Notes under the pieces: model-generated
Told to the model about the DNA's origin: nothing
Seen by the model: the letters and a program-made list of their open reading frames with translations, nothing else
Database searches by the model: none
Source: Aestuariivirga sp.
GTDB lineage: Bacteria > Pseudomonadota > Alphaproteobacteria > Rhizobiales > Aestuariivirgaceae
Direction: 5' to 3'
DNA: 17,013 nt
Assembly: GCA_020252385.1 (NCBI GenBank)
Contig: JADCDC010000532.1
Location: 1-17,013 of the forward strand
Made by a program: the position numbers and the translations under genes
Part shown: positions 1 through 6,715 of the stretch, piece after piece
How the letters are laid out: every line of letters begins with the position of its first letter
How positions within the stretch are numbered: position 1 is the stretch's first letter

Positions 1-13
1 GCTCTTCCGATCT
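1..13. other. Residual Illumina adapter sequence
   Basis: The first 13 bases, GCTCTTCCGATCT, are identical to the 3' end of the standard Illumina adapter; on the minus strand they read AGATCGGAAGAGC, the usual trimming sequence. The reading frame of the adjacent substrate-binding protein continues into it only because there is no stop codon. These bases should not be treated as genomic. The exact junction is uncertain by a base or so, because the following T (position 14) could come from the tailing step or the genome. Confidence 0.95.
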
Positions 14-770
14 TGCCCACCGCGGCGCGGTTCGCGTCGGGGATGAACTGCGGGAAGCCGCCCGTCGGCACGAAGGCGTCGAGGTTCGGGTTGGCCGCCA
101 TGAAGTCCTCGAACTGCTGCACGGCGCGCGGGAAGTCGTCATCCGTGTAGAGCGGGCAGCCTTCGGCTTCCGTCCAGCCGCCCTGTCCCGTCAGCCGGTC
201 GCCAGGCGAGGCGGCGGACTTGGTGCCGGAGAGCTCGTCGCGGATGCCCTGCATGCGCTCATTGTGGTTGGCCGCCGCAGCGCCACCCGACTGGATGCAG
301 ACCGTGCCGCCATTGGGCTTGATCGCCTTGATCAGCTTGGCCAGGTTGGTGCCGATCTCGTAGTTGTGCGTGCCGATGTAAGCCACGCGGAGATCCTTGT
401 TCTCGGGCAGGAGGTCCGAGTCCCAGGTCAGCACGGGGATGCCGGCTTCCTTGGCGGCCTGCAGCGCCACGGCCATGGCGGCGGCGTTGGACGGCGAAAC
501 AGCGATGCCGTCGACCTTCTTGGCCACGAGGTCTTGCACGATGGCGACCTGCTCGTCGCCGCCGCCATGCTCGCCAGGGCCGATGTACATGCACTCGAAG
601 GCGCCGTTCGACTCGGCCTCGGCCTTCTTGCAGCCATCACGCGCCTGGTCGAAGAAGGGGTTGTTCATGTTCTTCGGCACCAGGGCGAAGGTGTACTTCG
701 CCTGTGCGGCGGATACGGCCATGGTCATGGCGCCGATCGCCACCGCGGCAGTCATCAGGAATTTCTTCAT
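14..770 (-). CDS. Sugar ABC transporter substrate-binding protein, C-terminus missing
   Basis: Periplasmic sugar-binding component of an ABC importer, of the ribose/fructose type (Peripla_BP_4 fold, family call from motifs). It starts at ATG 768-770 with a strong GGAGGAG ribosome binding site eight bases upstream. About 252 codons are visible and the 3' end lies beyond the contig edge. The first 24 residues form a Sec signal peptide (MKKFLM, hydrophobic core, cleavage after SAAQA). The mature part opens with YTFALVPKNMNNPFF, the typical first strand and ligand loop, followed by a GIAVSPSNAAAM segment and an IPVLTWDSD segment, both characteristic of the family. It lies 59 bases downstream of the permease on the same strand and should be cotranscribed with it. 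The sugar cannot be read from the sequence. The last codons before position 14 are genomic; beyond that the frame reads adapter. Confidence 0.92.
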
Positions 771-829
771 TTGTCTTCTCCTCCACATTTTCTCGTCACT
801 GTTTTCTCTCCCGCAGCGACATCGGGTTC

Positions 830-1936
830 CTAGCGGTGTTTCCGGGGGAAGATCCGCTCCACGGTGGCGGCAATCACGGACTTGCCGCCGCTCTGAAGGC
901 CCAGGAGAACCGCAAGAATGATGAAGGCGCCGACGAACGCGCCCTGCCAGTTGGAATCGATGCCCGCCATCAGCAGCGCGTTGCGGATCACCTCCAGGAA
1001 GGCCGCGCCGATGATGGCGCCGAAGGCGGTGCCCGCCCCGCCCATGAGGTTGGCCCCGCCGATGACGGTGGCCGCGATGACGCGCAGTTCATGGCCCTGG
1101 CCCATGGCGTTGATGGCCGAGCCGTTGTAGCCGAGCAGCAGCAGCGAGGCGACGGCCGCGGTGAAGGCGGAGAACACATAGGCCTGGAACTTGATCCAGT
1201 CGACCGGCACGCCAGTGAGGCGCGCGGCGTTCTCGTTGCCGCCGATCGCCAGCAGGTGCCGCCCCCAGGGCCGGAAATTCAGCATGTAGCCGAGCCACAG
1301 CGCCATCACCACCATGACCCAGAAATGCGAGGAGAACTGCGGGATCCAGTCGGGTATCCAGTCGCCCTCGGTCTGCACCGGCCAGCGGGCCTGGCCGATG
1401 GCCTTCACGATCGGCGCGTCGGGCCCGAACTTGTAGAGCATCTGGTTTCCGGAGAACACAACCGCGAGCGAGCGCGCGATCGACAGCATGCCGAGTGTCA
1501 CCACGAAGGACGGCATGTTGACATAGGCGACGAAGAAGCCGTTCACCGCGCCGCAGGCGATGCCCGTCATCAGCCCCATGGCGAAGGCCACGTACCAGGG
1601 ATACTCCCAGGTCAGGAACAGCCCCGCGACGATGCCGACGAGCCCCATGATCGAGCCCACGGAGAGATCGATGCCGCCGGTGATGATGACCACCGTCATG
1701 CCGAGCGCCATGATGCCGAAGGGCGCGAAGTTCCGCGTGATGTTGGAGGCGTTGGCGACGGTGCCGAAGCTCGGCTCCAGTGCGGCCATGAACACGACGA
1801 GCACCATAAGCGCCACCGTCACCCAGAAGGGCTGGCTCGCCAGGATGCGCTGGACCAGGCTCTGTTCCTTGATCTTGCTCACATCGCCGATGACTGCGTG
1901 CCCGGCTTCAACGGTCTTGGCTTGCTCAGGCTGCAA
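830..1936 (-). CDS. Sugar ABC transporter permease (RbsC/FrcC type)
   Basis: Inner-membrane permease of 368 residues from the BPD_transp_2 family, which moves monosaccharides such as ribose, xylose or fructose. Around eight to ten hydrophobic segments are visible, starting near residues 37-55. Family hallmarks are TVVIITGGIDLSVGS (residues 81-95) and the cytoplasmic loop GGNENAARLTGVP that contacts the ATPase. The start is TTG at 1934-1936, preceded by GGGAG at suitable spacing; no better ATG exists before the first membrane segment. The first codons overlap the last 11 bases of the ATPase gene, which indicates translational coupling. An N-terminal cytoplasmic tail of about 35 residues is longer than in many homologues. 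Together with the neighbouring genes it makes a complete three-part importer. Confidence 0.93.
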   Translation of the reverse strand: MQPEQAKTVEAGHAVIGDVSKIKEQSLVQRILASQPFWVTVALMVLVVFMAALEPSFGTVANASNITRNFAPFGIMALGMTVVIITGGIDLSVGSIMGLVGIVAGLFLTWEYPWYVAFAMGLMTGIACGAVNGFFVAYVNMPSFVVTLGMLSIARSLAVVFSGNQMLYKFGPDAPIVKAIGQARWPVQTEGDWIPDWIPQFSSHFWVMVVMALWLGYMLNFRPWGRHLLAIGGNENAARLTGVPVDWIKFQAYVFSAFTAAVASLLLLGYNGSAINAMGQGHELRVIAATVIGGANLMGGAGTAFGAIIGAAFLEVIRNALLMAGIDSNWQGAFVGAFIILAVLLGLQSGGKSVIAATVERIFPRKHR

Positions 1937-2681
1937 GGATCGCTCCCGTGATAAGGCCGGTGATTTCCTCGGGCGAGGTCTGGTTGGTGTGCTTGTCGGC
2001 GACCTTGGTGCCGCGGCGCAGCACGATGATGCGGTCGCACACGGCGAACACGTCGGGCATGCGGTGACTGATGAGGATCACGGCCACGCCCTGCGCCTTG
2101 AGGCGCCGGATCAGCTCGAGGACCTCCGCAACCTGGCGCACCGAGATCGCGGCGGTCGGCTCGTCCATCAGCACGAGGCGCGCCTGGGAGAGCCTGGTGC
2201 GGGCGATCGCCACCGCCTGGCGCTGGCCGCCGGACATCTTGCGCACCAGGTCGCGCGGGCGGGTTTCGGACTTCAGCTCGGCGAAGAGTTCTGCCGATTT
2301 GTCGATCATCGCCTGCTTGTGCAGCACCTTGAAGGGCCAGAAGCCCTTGGTGATCTCGCGGCCGAGAAAGACGTTTTGCGCCGCGGTGAGATTGTCGGCG
2401 ATGGCGAGATCCTGATAGACGACCTCGATGCCCTTGGCGCGCGCCTCGATCGGCTTGTGGAAGTGACAGACCTCGCCATTGACCACCACCTCGCCCTCGG
2501 TCGGCGGGAAATTGCCGGCGATCAGCTTCACCATGGTGGATTTGCCCGCACCATTGTCGCCCATGAGGCCGATGACCTCGCCGGGCTCGATCGCGAAGCT
2601 CACGCCGTTCAGCGCCCGGATGGCGCCGAAACTCTTGGATGCATTGCGCACTTCCAGCAGTGGCACTGTCACGCCTCCCAT
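1926..2681 (-). CDS. Sugar ABC transporter ATP-binding protein (single-domain, FrcA type)
   Basis: Cytoplasmic ATPase that powers the sugar importer. From the ATG at 2681 it has 251 residues, with Walker A GDNGAGKST (41-49), Q-loop VYQ (88-90), signature SGGQR (150-154), Walker B LVLMDEP (169-175) and the switch histidine in LISHRM (H206). It carries only one nucleotide-binding domain of about 250 residues, unlike RbsA or XylG, which have two in about 500; this matches the FrcA-like branch. The frame stays open to another ATG at 2747, giving 22 extra residues. I prefer 2681 because the extension is not family-like and contains the inverted repeat at 2705-2727, although 2681 lacks a clear ribosome binding site. 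It is the first gene of the ATPase-permease-binding protein operon. Confidence 0.9.
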   Translation of the reverse strand: MGGVTVPLLEVRNASKSFGAIRALNGVSFAIEPGEVIGLMGDNGAGKSTMVKLIAGNFPPTEGEVVVNGEVCHFHKPIEARAKGIEVVYQDLAIADNLTAAQNVFLGREITKGFWPFKVLHKQAMIDKSAELFAELKSETRPRDLVRKMSGGQRQAVAIARTRLSQARLVLMDEPTAAISVRQVAEVLELIRRLKAQGVAVILISHRMPDVFAVCDRIIVLRRGTKVADKHTNQTSPEEITGLITGAILAA

Positions 2682-2704
2682 GCTCACACGCGCTCTGCCG
2701 GCAC

Positions 2705-2727
2705 GTTGCGTGGGAAGGTGACGCAAC
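2705..2727. promoter_or_regulatory. Inverted repeat GTTGCGT-N9-ACGCAAC, candidate operator of the sugar operon
   Basis: A perfect 7-base inverted repeat with a 9-base spacer lies 24 bases upstream of the preferred ATPase start. A third copy of GTTGCGT occurs at 2798-2804, at the other end of the same intergenic stretch. The 16-base centre-to-centre distance suits a dimeric repressor. The regulator is not in the window. No convincing -10 hexamer was found beside it. Confidence 0.5.
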
Positions 2728-2803
2728 TCCAGCGGAATTGCAATCATTACTTCCAGTTAGGGATGCTTCGCCCGCCGTCTCGGCACGCTGGCAGCCAGTT
2801 GCG

Positions 2804-3985
2804 TCAGGGCGGTTGCTCCGACCACGGAATGCCGTTCCGCCCCATCTCGTAGCCGAGGTCGAACAGCGCCTTCATGTAGGGCGGGTCGAAGGGCTTGGGC
2901 TCAGTCAAGTTGAAGCTGTCGGGAATCCACATGGCGCGGAAGGCAATGCCGTCGCGCTGGGCGTTGGAGTACATGCGGTAGAGATCACCGATACCCTGGT
3001 TCTTGATCAGCGAGTTCATCGACTTGCCGACGATCGAGGCAAGGCGCGGCTTGACCTTGCTGAACTCCGGCGTGACCTTGCCGTTCCTGATCACATAGAG
3101 CGTGCGGTCCATGCCCTTGCGGTTCAGCTTCTTATCGGCCTGGCGCACTGAAAAGTTCGAGGGGAACATGAAGGCCTGGTTGCTCGTGCCGCCATCGACG
3201 TGCATTTCATCGAAGGTCATGCCGTAGGCCACCACGGTGATCTTCACCGGCGGGAACACGCCCGGAATCGAGGCGGAGGCGACCAGGATGTCCTGGATGA
3301 GTTCCTTCCGGCCGGGAACGCCGCTCGAGGCGATGGCGCCGATGTCCCAGACCACGGGCCGTTCGGCGTCGAGATTGGTGGTGCCCACGAGAAGCCTGCG
3401 CCCCTTCTGGTGTTCGCGCGTGATGTCGACCAGCATCTGGTCGGTCACGTAGCGCGCGACGAGGCGGCGCAGCGGCGAGTTGTCGGCGACCGACGCCGAT
3501 CCGCGCAGGATGGTGAGGACGCCCTTCCGCTCATAGATGTCCTCGCCCGAGACCTCGGTATAGGCCTCTCTCAGATACCCGTCGTAAGGGGGCCCTAGGA
3601 AGGCGAAGGGCGCGATGAGCGATCCGGTGCTGACGCCGGTGACCACGGTGAACTCGGGCCGCGTGCCGGCCGCCGTCCAGCCGAACAGCAGGCCCGCCCC
3701 GAAGGCCCCGTTACTGCCGCCGCCCGATACCGCGAGGAAGTTGCGCGTGGTTGATCGGTTGCCGGCCGCCTTCTGCTGGGCGGCGATCTCCTCGACGATG
3801 CCGGGCGGAAGCCCGTCGCCATTGTCGCCCCAGTAGCGGATGCGGCTGTAGCCCGGCACCTTGGATTGCGTGACCAGCGGTTCCGGCACGGGCGTGCGCA
3901 GCGACTCGACCGTCGGTCCAGCGCAGGCAGCAAGCAACGTTCCCAGGAGAATGAGAAGCAGGTAGCGTATGGATTTCAAGATCAC
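2804..3985 (-). CDS. Patatin-like phospholipase family lipoprotein
   Basis: Predicted lipid acyl hydrolase of 393 residues anchored in the cell envelope. The N-terminus is a lipoprotein signal ending in the lipobox LLAAC with the lipidated cysteine at residue 21. The patatin core shows the oxyanion loop SGGGSNGAFGAGLL (87-100), the nucleophile elbow GVSTG with Ser119, and the catalytic aspartate in VDGGTSNQ (Asp264). Together these give an intact Ser-Asp dyad. The start is GTG at 3983-3985 with AAGGA upstream. The gene stands alone on the minus strand, 122 bases before the sugar ATPase start, and has its own candidate promoter. Patatin enzymes act on phospholipids or other acyl esters; the substrate and whether it faces the inner or outer membrane are not visible here. 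The residue after the cysteine is Ala, which would favour outer-membrane sorting by the usual rule. Confidence 0.9.
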   Translation of the reverse strand: MILKSIRYLLLILLGTLLAACAGPTVESLRTPVPEPLVTQSKVPGYSRIRYWGDNGDGLPPGIVEEIAAQQKAAGNRSTTRNFLAVSGGGSNGAFGAGLLFGWTAAGTRPEFTVVTGVSTGSLIAPFAFLGPPYDGYLREAYTEVSGEDIYERKGVLTILRGSASVADNSPLRRLVARYVTDQMLVDITREHQKGRRLLVGTTNLDAERPVVWDIGAIASSGVPGRKELIQDILVASASIPGVFPPVKITVVAYGMTFDEMHVDGGTSNQAFMFPSNFSVRQADKKLNRKGMDRTLYVIRNGKVTPEFSKVKPRLASIVGKSMNSLIKNQGIGDLYRMYSNAQRDGIAFRAMWIPDSFNLTEPKPFDPPYMKALFDLGYEMGRNGIPWSEQPP

Positions 3986-4007
3986 GGGCGTCCTTCAGGC
4001 AGGCGCC

Positions 4008-4035
4008 CTTATAATCCGCCGCGATCCAGTTTGAA
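4008..4035 (-). promoter_or_regulatory. Candidate housekeeping promoter of the patatin-like gene
   Basis: On the minus strand, TTCAAA (4030-4035) and TATAAG (4008-4013) are separated by 16 bases, close to the sigma-70 consensus. Transcription would begin around 4001, leaving a short leader containing the AAGGA site before the GTG at 3985. Confidence 0.45.
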
Positions 4036-4134
4036 AACAGGAAGGTGCGGTTCCGCAGGCAAGCATCGCACAATCTTAGATAGAGACGCGCCCCGGCCAG
4101 TTCCAGAGCGCATCTCCGCACTTCAAGAGAACGC

Positions 4135-4755
4135 CTATTCCCCGTCCCGGCCGTTCGTCTGGCCGGTTTCGCCGGCCGAGCCAGGCATGACCTTGGCGCG
4201 CGCCTCGCCCCCGGACAATCCCTTCTTGGCTGCCTTGCGGGACTTCCCGGCAGACTTGCCGTTGCGAGTCTTCGCCGTCTCGTTCGCCTGTTCGGCGATC
4301 ATGTTCAGCTGTTCGTCGGTGTCGGATTCCTCCTTCAGCGAGCGGTCAAGCAGCGAGGCGGCGTTGCGCTTGCCCAGCATCTCGGCCCAGCGCCGGAGCG
4401 TGCCGTAGCGCGTGATCTCGTAATGCTCCACCGCCTGGGCCGCGGAGATCAGCCCCGCATCGAGCGCCGCGGTGCCGCGGTATTCCTTCATGATCGTGTC
4501 GCCCTCGGCGATGATGCCCTCGATGGCCTCGCACTTCTTGCCGCGGGCCGGCTGGCCGAAGATCTCGAACACCTGTTCCAGGCGCTCGATCTGTCCCTCG
4601 GTCTGGGTGAGGTGCTTCTCGAACCCCTTCTTCAGCTTCGGGCTCTCGGCCCCCTTCGCCATCTTCGGCAAGCTCTTCAGGATGCGCTTTTCGGCATAGT
4701 AGATGTCCTTCAGCGTATCGACGAAGAGATCCTCGAGCGTCTTTTCCCTTGGCAT
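4135..4755 (-). CDS. DUF892 / YciF-like ferritin-like stress protein
   Basis: Cytoplasmic four-helix ferritin-like protein of 206 residues. The first 165 or so residues match the DUF892 (YciE/YciF) family: LEDLFVDTLKDIYYAEKRIL at the start, then a helix with HLTQTEGQIERLEQVFEIFG, an AVEHYEITRYGTL helix and a DEQLNMIAEQAN helix. Acidic and His residues in these helices (for example in DIYYAEKR, AVEHYEI and EESDTDEQ) are at positions used for metal binding in the family. The last 40 residues are a Lys/Ala/Gly-rich tail, perhaps for nucleic-acid contact (inference). It starts at ATG 4755 with GGAGGA five bases upstream. Family members are repeatedly linked to general stress responses, and the EcfG promoter in front supports the same here. 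Confidence 0.92.
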   Translation of the reverse strand: MPREKTLEDLFVDTLKDIYYAEKRILKSLPKMAKGAESPKLKKGFEKHLTQTEGQIERLEQVFEIFGQPARGKKCEAIEGIIAEGDTIMKEYRGTAALDAGLISAAQAVEHYEITRYGTLRRWAEMLGKRNAASLLDRSLKEESDTDEQLNMIAEQANETAKTRNGKSAGKSRKAAKKGLSGGEARAKVMPGSAGETGQTNGRDGE

Positions 4756-4760
4756 GGTGT

Positions 4761-4795
4761 TCCTCCAGGAGGTGATGTGCTGCGCGTCAGCGCGC
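4761..4795 (-). promoter_or_regulatory. Structured leader of the DUF892 gene with an SD-complementary CCTCC
   Basis: On the transcript strand a perfect hairpin GCGCG-CTGA-CGCGC (4782-4795) is followed by CCTCC (4768-4772) directly before the GGAGGA ribosome binding site (4761-4766). CCTC/GAGG could pair with a three-base loop and hide the ribosome binding site. The stem is short, so the effect is uncertain. Confidence 0.3.
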
Positions 4796-4805
4796 GTGCT
4801 GCCGC

Positions 4806-4830
4806 AACGTGACTCCCGGAGGCTGGTTCC
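4806..4830 (-). promoter_or_regulatory. EcfG-type general-stress promoter for the DUF892 gene
   Basis: Read on the minus strand, GGAAC (4826-4830) is followed after exactly 16 bases by CGTT (4806-4809). This matches the known alphaproteobacterial EcfG (sigma T, RpoE2) consensus GGAAC-N16/17-CGTT. The predicted transcription start is near 4799, about 44 bases before the ATG. Confidence 0.75.
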
Positions 4831-4860
4831 CTTCAGGCCGTCCTTGCCATTGCCTTTTTC

Positions 4861-5034
4861 TCAGAGGCCGAATGCCCCGAAGGCCAGGGGCCCGCAGACC
4901 ATCACCAGCGCCACGGCATAGGCCGCAAAGTCGCCCGCCGTGAAGAACGGCTCGCCCAGCCTCCGCGCGCGCCGGTCCCTTGCCGCAGCGAAGGCGCTCT
5001 CACCCACTGTCCGGTCCTGATACTGTTCAGTCAT
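4861..5034 (-). CDS. Small single-span membrane protein, 57 residues
   Basis: Small protein starting at ATG 5032-5034 with a strong GAGGAGG site five bases upstream and ending at TGA 4861-4863. The first 30 residues are polar and basic (MTEQYQDRT at the start, RDRRARR in the middle). Residues 36-57 form one hydrophobic stretch (FAAYAVALVMVCGPLAFGAF) that should span the inner membrane, leaving almost no C-terminal tail. The positive-inside rule puts the N-terminus in the cytoplasm. It has no recognised family. A consensus EcfG promoter precedes it and the stress-type DUF892 gene follows 105 bases downstream on the same strand, so a role in the general stress response is likely, though the molecular function is unknown. 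Confidence 0.85.
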   Translation of the reverse strand: MTEQYQDRTVGESAFAAARDRRARRLGEPFFTAGDFAAYAVALVMVCGPLAFGAFGL

Positions 5035-5063
5035 GGGTACCTCCTCGATCTATGTGGGGGTCG

Positions 5064-5089
5064 AACGGAGAGCCGGATCACAAAGTTCC
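5064..5089 (-). promoter_or_regulatory. EcfG-type general-stress promoter for the small membrane protein
   Basis: On the minus strand GGAAC (5085-5089) and CGTT (5064-5067) are 17 bases apart, a full match to the EcfG consensus. Transcription would start near 5057, about 20 bases before the start codon, just leaving room for the ribosome binding site. Confidence 0.78.
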
Positions 5090-5170
5090 AGGCGATGAAC
5101 CCGCAAGGCCCGTGCGGCGTTCCACTGCCTGAGCCGCCGCAAGCGAGGAACCGCCGCCATCGCCAATTTC

Positions 5171-6463
5171 ATGTTTTGCACCGGCATCGAGAACTCGAAC
5201 CCCACGATCGATCATGGAAGGACCCGGATCGACGAGATGGAAAGTTGCCGCTTCTACGAGCACTGGCGGGAGGACTTCGCCCTGGTCAAGGAGCTTGGGC
5301 TTCACTTCCTGCGTTACGGCCCGCCGATCCACCGCACCCTGCTGGGGCCCGGCCGGCATGACTGGAGCTTCGCCGACGTGACCTTCGCCGAGCTCCGCCG
5401 TCTCCGGATCGTACCCATCGTCGACCTCTGCCACTTCGGCCTGCCGGACTGGCTCGGCAACTTCCAGAACCCGGATTTTCCCGCCCGGTTCGAGGCCTAT
5501 GTGCAGGCCTTCGCCAGCCGCTATCCCTGGGTGCAGCTCTACACGCCGGTGAACGAGATGTTCGTCTGCGCCACCTTCTCGGCGAAATACGGCTGGTGGA
5601 ACGAGCAGGAGACAACCGACCGCTGCTACGTCACCGCCATCAAGCACATCGTGAAGGCCAATGTGCTCGCCATGCAGGCCATTCTGAAGGTGCGGCCGGA
5701 TGCGATCTTCATCCAGTCCGAATCCTCCGAGTATTTCCATGCTGAGAACCCGGCCGCGATCGGGCCGGCGGAGCACCTGAACGCGCTGCGCTTCCTGCCG
5801 CTCGACCTCAATTACGGCCGCCGCGTCGACAGCGAGGTCTACGACTACCTGCTCGACAACGGCATGACGCGGGAGGAGTACCGCTTCTTCCTGGCGCACC
5901 GCCTGAAGCAGCACTGCATCATGGGCAACGACTACTATGTCACCAATGAGCACCGCGTCTGCGCTGACGGCCATGTGCGCGCGGCAGGCGAGGTGTTCGG
6001 CTATGACGAGATCACGCGCCAGTACTTCGACCGCTACCGCCTTCCGGTGATGCACACCGAGACCAATCACACGGAAGGTCCCACTGGCCAGGAAGCCGTC
6101 AACTGGCTGTGGAAGGAATGGGCCAATGTGCTGCGCGTCAGGAACGATGGCGTGCCCATCGTCGGCTTCACCTGGTACAGCCTCACCGACCAGGTCGACT
6201 GGGACACGGCACTCAGGCACCGCAACAACCGGGTGAACCCGCTGGGCCTCTACGATCTCGACCGCAACATCCGCAACGTGGGGCGCGCCTACCGCCAGCT
6301 GATCTCCGACTGGCGGCACGTGCTGCCAACCCAGAGCCTGTGCCTCACCGTTCCGGTAGTCATGCCAGGCGAAGCGGGCGACATCCACGCGGAAGCGCAG
6401 CGCGAGCGCGCCCGCGAGATGGCCCACGACGAAACGCCGCAGCCCTCGACCCAGGCCAGCTGA
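5171..6463 (+). CDS. Family-1-type glycoside hydrolase (clan GH-A)
   Basis: Putative cytoplasmic beta-glycosidase of 430 residues with no signal peptide. It has the clan GH-A pattern: acid/base glutamate E129 in YTPVNEMF and nucleophile glutamate E297 in VMHTETN, plus aromatic-rich loops such as YGWWNE and FTWYSLTDQVDW that line the sugar pocket in this family. The motifs differ from the classical GH1 TFNEP and ITENG, and the protein is somewhat short, so it belongs to a divergent branch. The acidic-basic C-terminal 35 residues look disordered. The start is unsure: the frame is open back to a stop at 5096-5098 but holds no upstream ATG, GTG or TTG. The ATG at 5171 lacks a well-placed ribosome binding site, and the residues just before it (IANF) look like continuing protein. 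Substrate unknown. Confidence 0.88.
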   Translation: MFCTGIENSNPTIDHGRTRIDEMESCRFYEHWREDFALVKELGLHFLRYGPPIHRTLLGPGRHDWSFADVTFAELRRLRIVPIVDLCHFGLPDWLGNFQNPDFPARFEAYVQAFASRYPWVQLYTPVNEMFVCATFSAKYGWWNEQETTDRCYVTAIKHIVKANVLAMQAILKVRPDAIFIQSESSEYFHAENPAAIGPAEHLNALRFLPLDLNYGRRVDSEVYDYLLDNGMTREEYRFFLAHRLKQHCIMGNDYYVTNEHRVCADGHVRAAGEVFGYDEITRQYFDRYRLPVMHTETNHTEGPTGQEAVNWLWKEWANVLRVRNDGVPIVGFTWYSLTDQVDWDTALRHRNNRVNPLGLYDLDRNIRNVGRAYRQLISDWRHVLPTQSLCLTVPVVMPGEAGDIHAEAQRERAREMAHDETPQPSTQAS

Positions 6464-6482
6464 AAGTTGCGTGCCTCGTCAG

Positions 6483-6617
6483 CTTCTCCCGCTTCAGCGG
6501 GAGAAGACCCCGTTGCGGAGCAACGGGAGATGAGGGGAAGTCAAACACCCGTAGCCCCGGTCCCTCACCGACCCCAACTGCGTTGGGGCCCCCTCCTCTC
6601 CCGCTGCGCAGGAGAGG
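6483..6617. repeat. Cluster of four hairpins (intergenic palindromic repeat element)
   Basis: Four consecutive inverted repeats lie between the glycosidase and the epimerase. They are CTTCTCCCGCT/AGCGGGAGAAG (6483-6506), CCCGTTGC-GGA-GCAACGGG (6509-6527), CCCCAAC-TGC-GTTGGGG (6572-6588) and CCTCTCC/GGAGAGG (6595-6617). The element is also roughly symmetric as a whole: TGAGGG (6531-6536) can pair with CCCTCA (6562-6567). This resembles the dispersed palindromic elements (REP/BIME-like) common between genes of Rhizobiales. It starts 20 bases after the glycosidase stop, so it could end transcription or stabilise the upstream message. Confidence 0.8.
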
Positions 6618-6641
6618 ACGATTATCTCCGTTGCCACCCAT

Positions 6642-6675
6642 CACGAGTTTGCTGTGGCCCGCGCCCTGACTCGTG
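6642..6675. repeat. Inverted repeat CACGAGT-N20-ACTCGTG upstream of the epimerase gene
   Basis: A perfect 7-base inverted repeat spans 6642-6648 and 6669-6675, ending 40 bases before the epimerase start. It may be a regulator site or the outer part of the adjoining palindromic element; the sequence alone does not decide. Confidence 0.35.
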
Positions 6676-6715
6676 GTATCCACCGCTCACCGCAATGGAC
6701 TCTGGGAGTGGTTGA

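Noticed and set aside
704..1951. Long plus-strand open frame opposite the permease
   Set aside because: The minus strand has an unmistakable permease with family motifs. The opposite frame is His/Asp/Arg-rich low-complexity translation, typical of a high-GC shadow.
5078..6427. 449-codon minus-strand open frame opposite the glycosidase
   Set aside because: The plus strand has catalytic motifs and family-like sequence throughout. The antisense frame has no recognisable domain and arises from G/C third positions.
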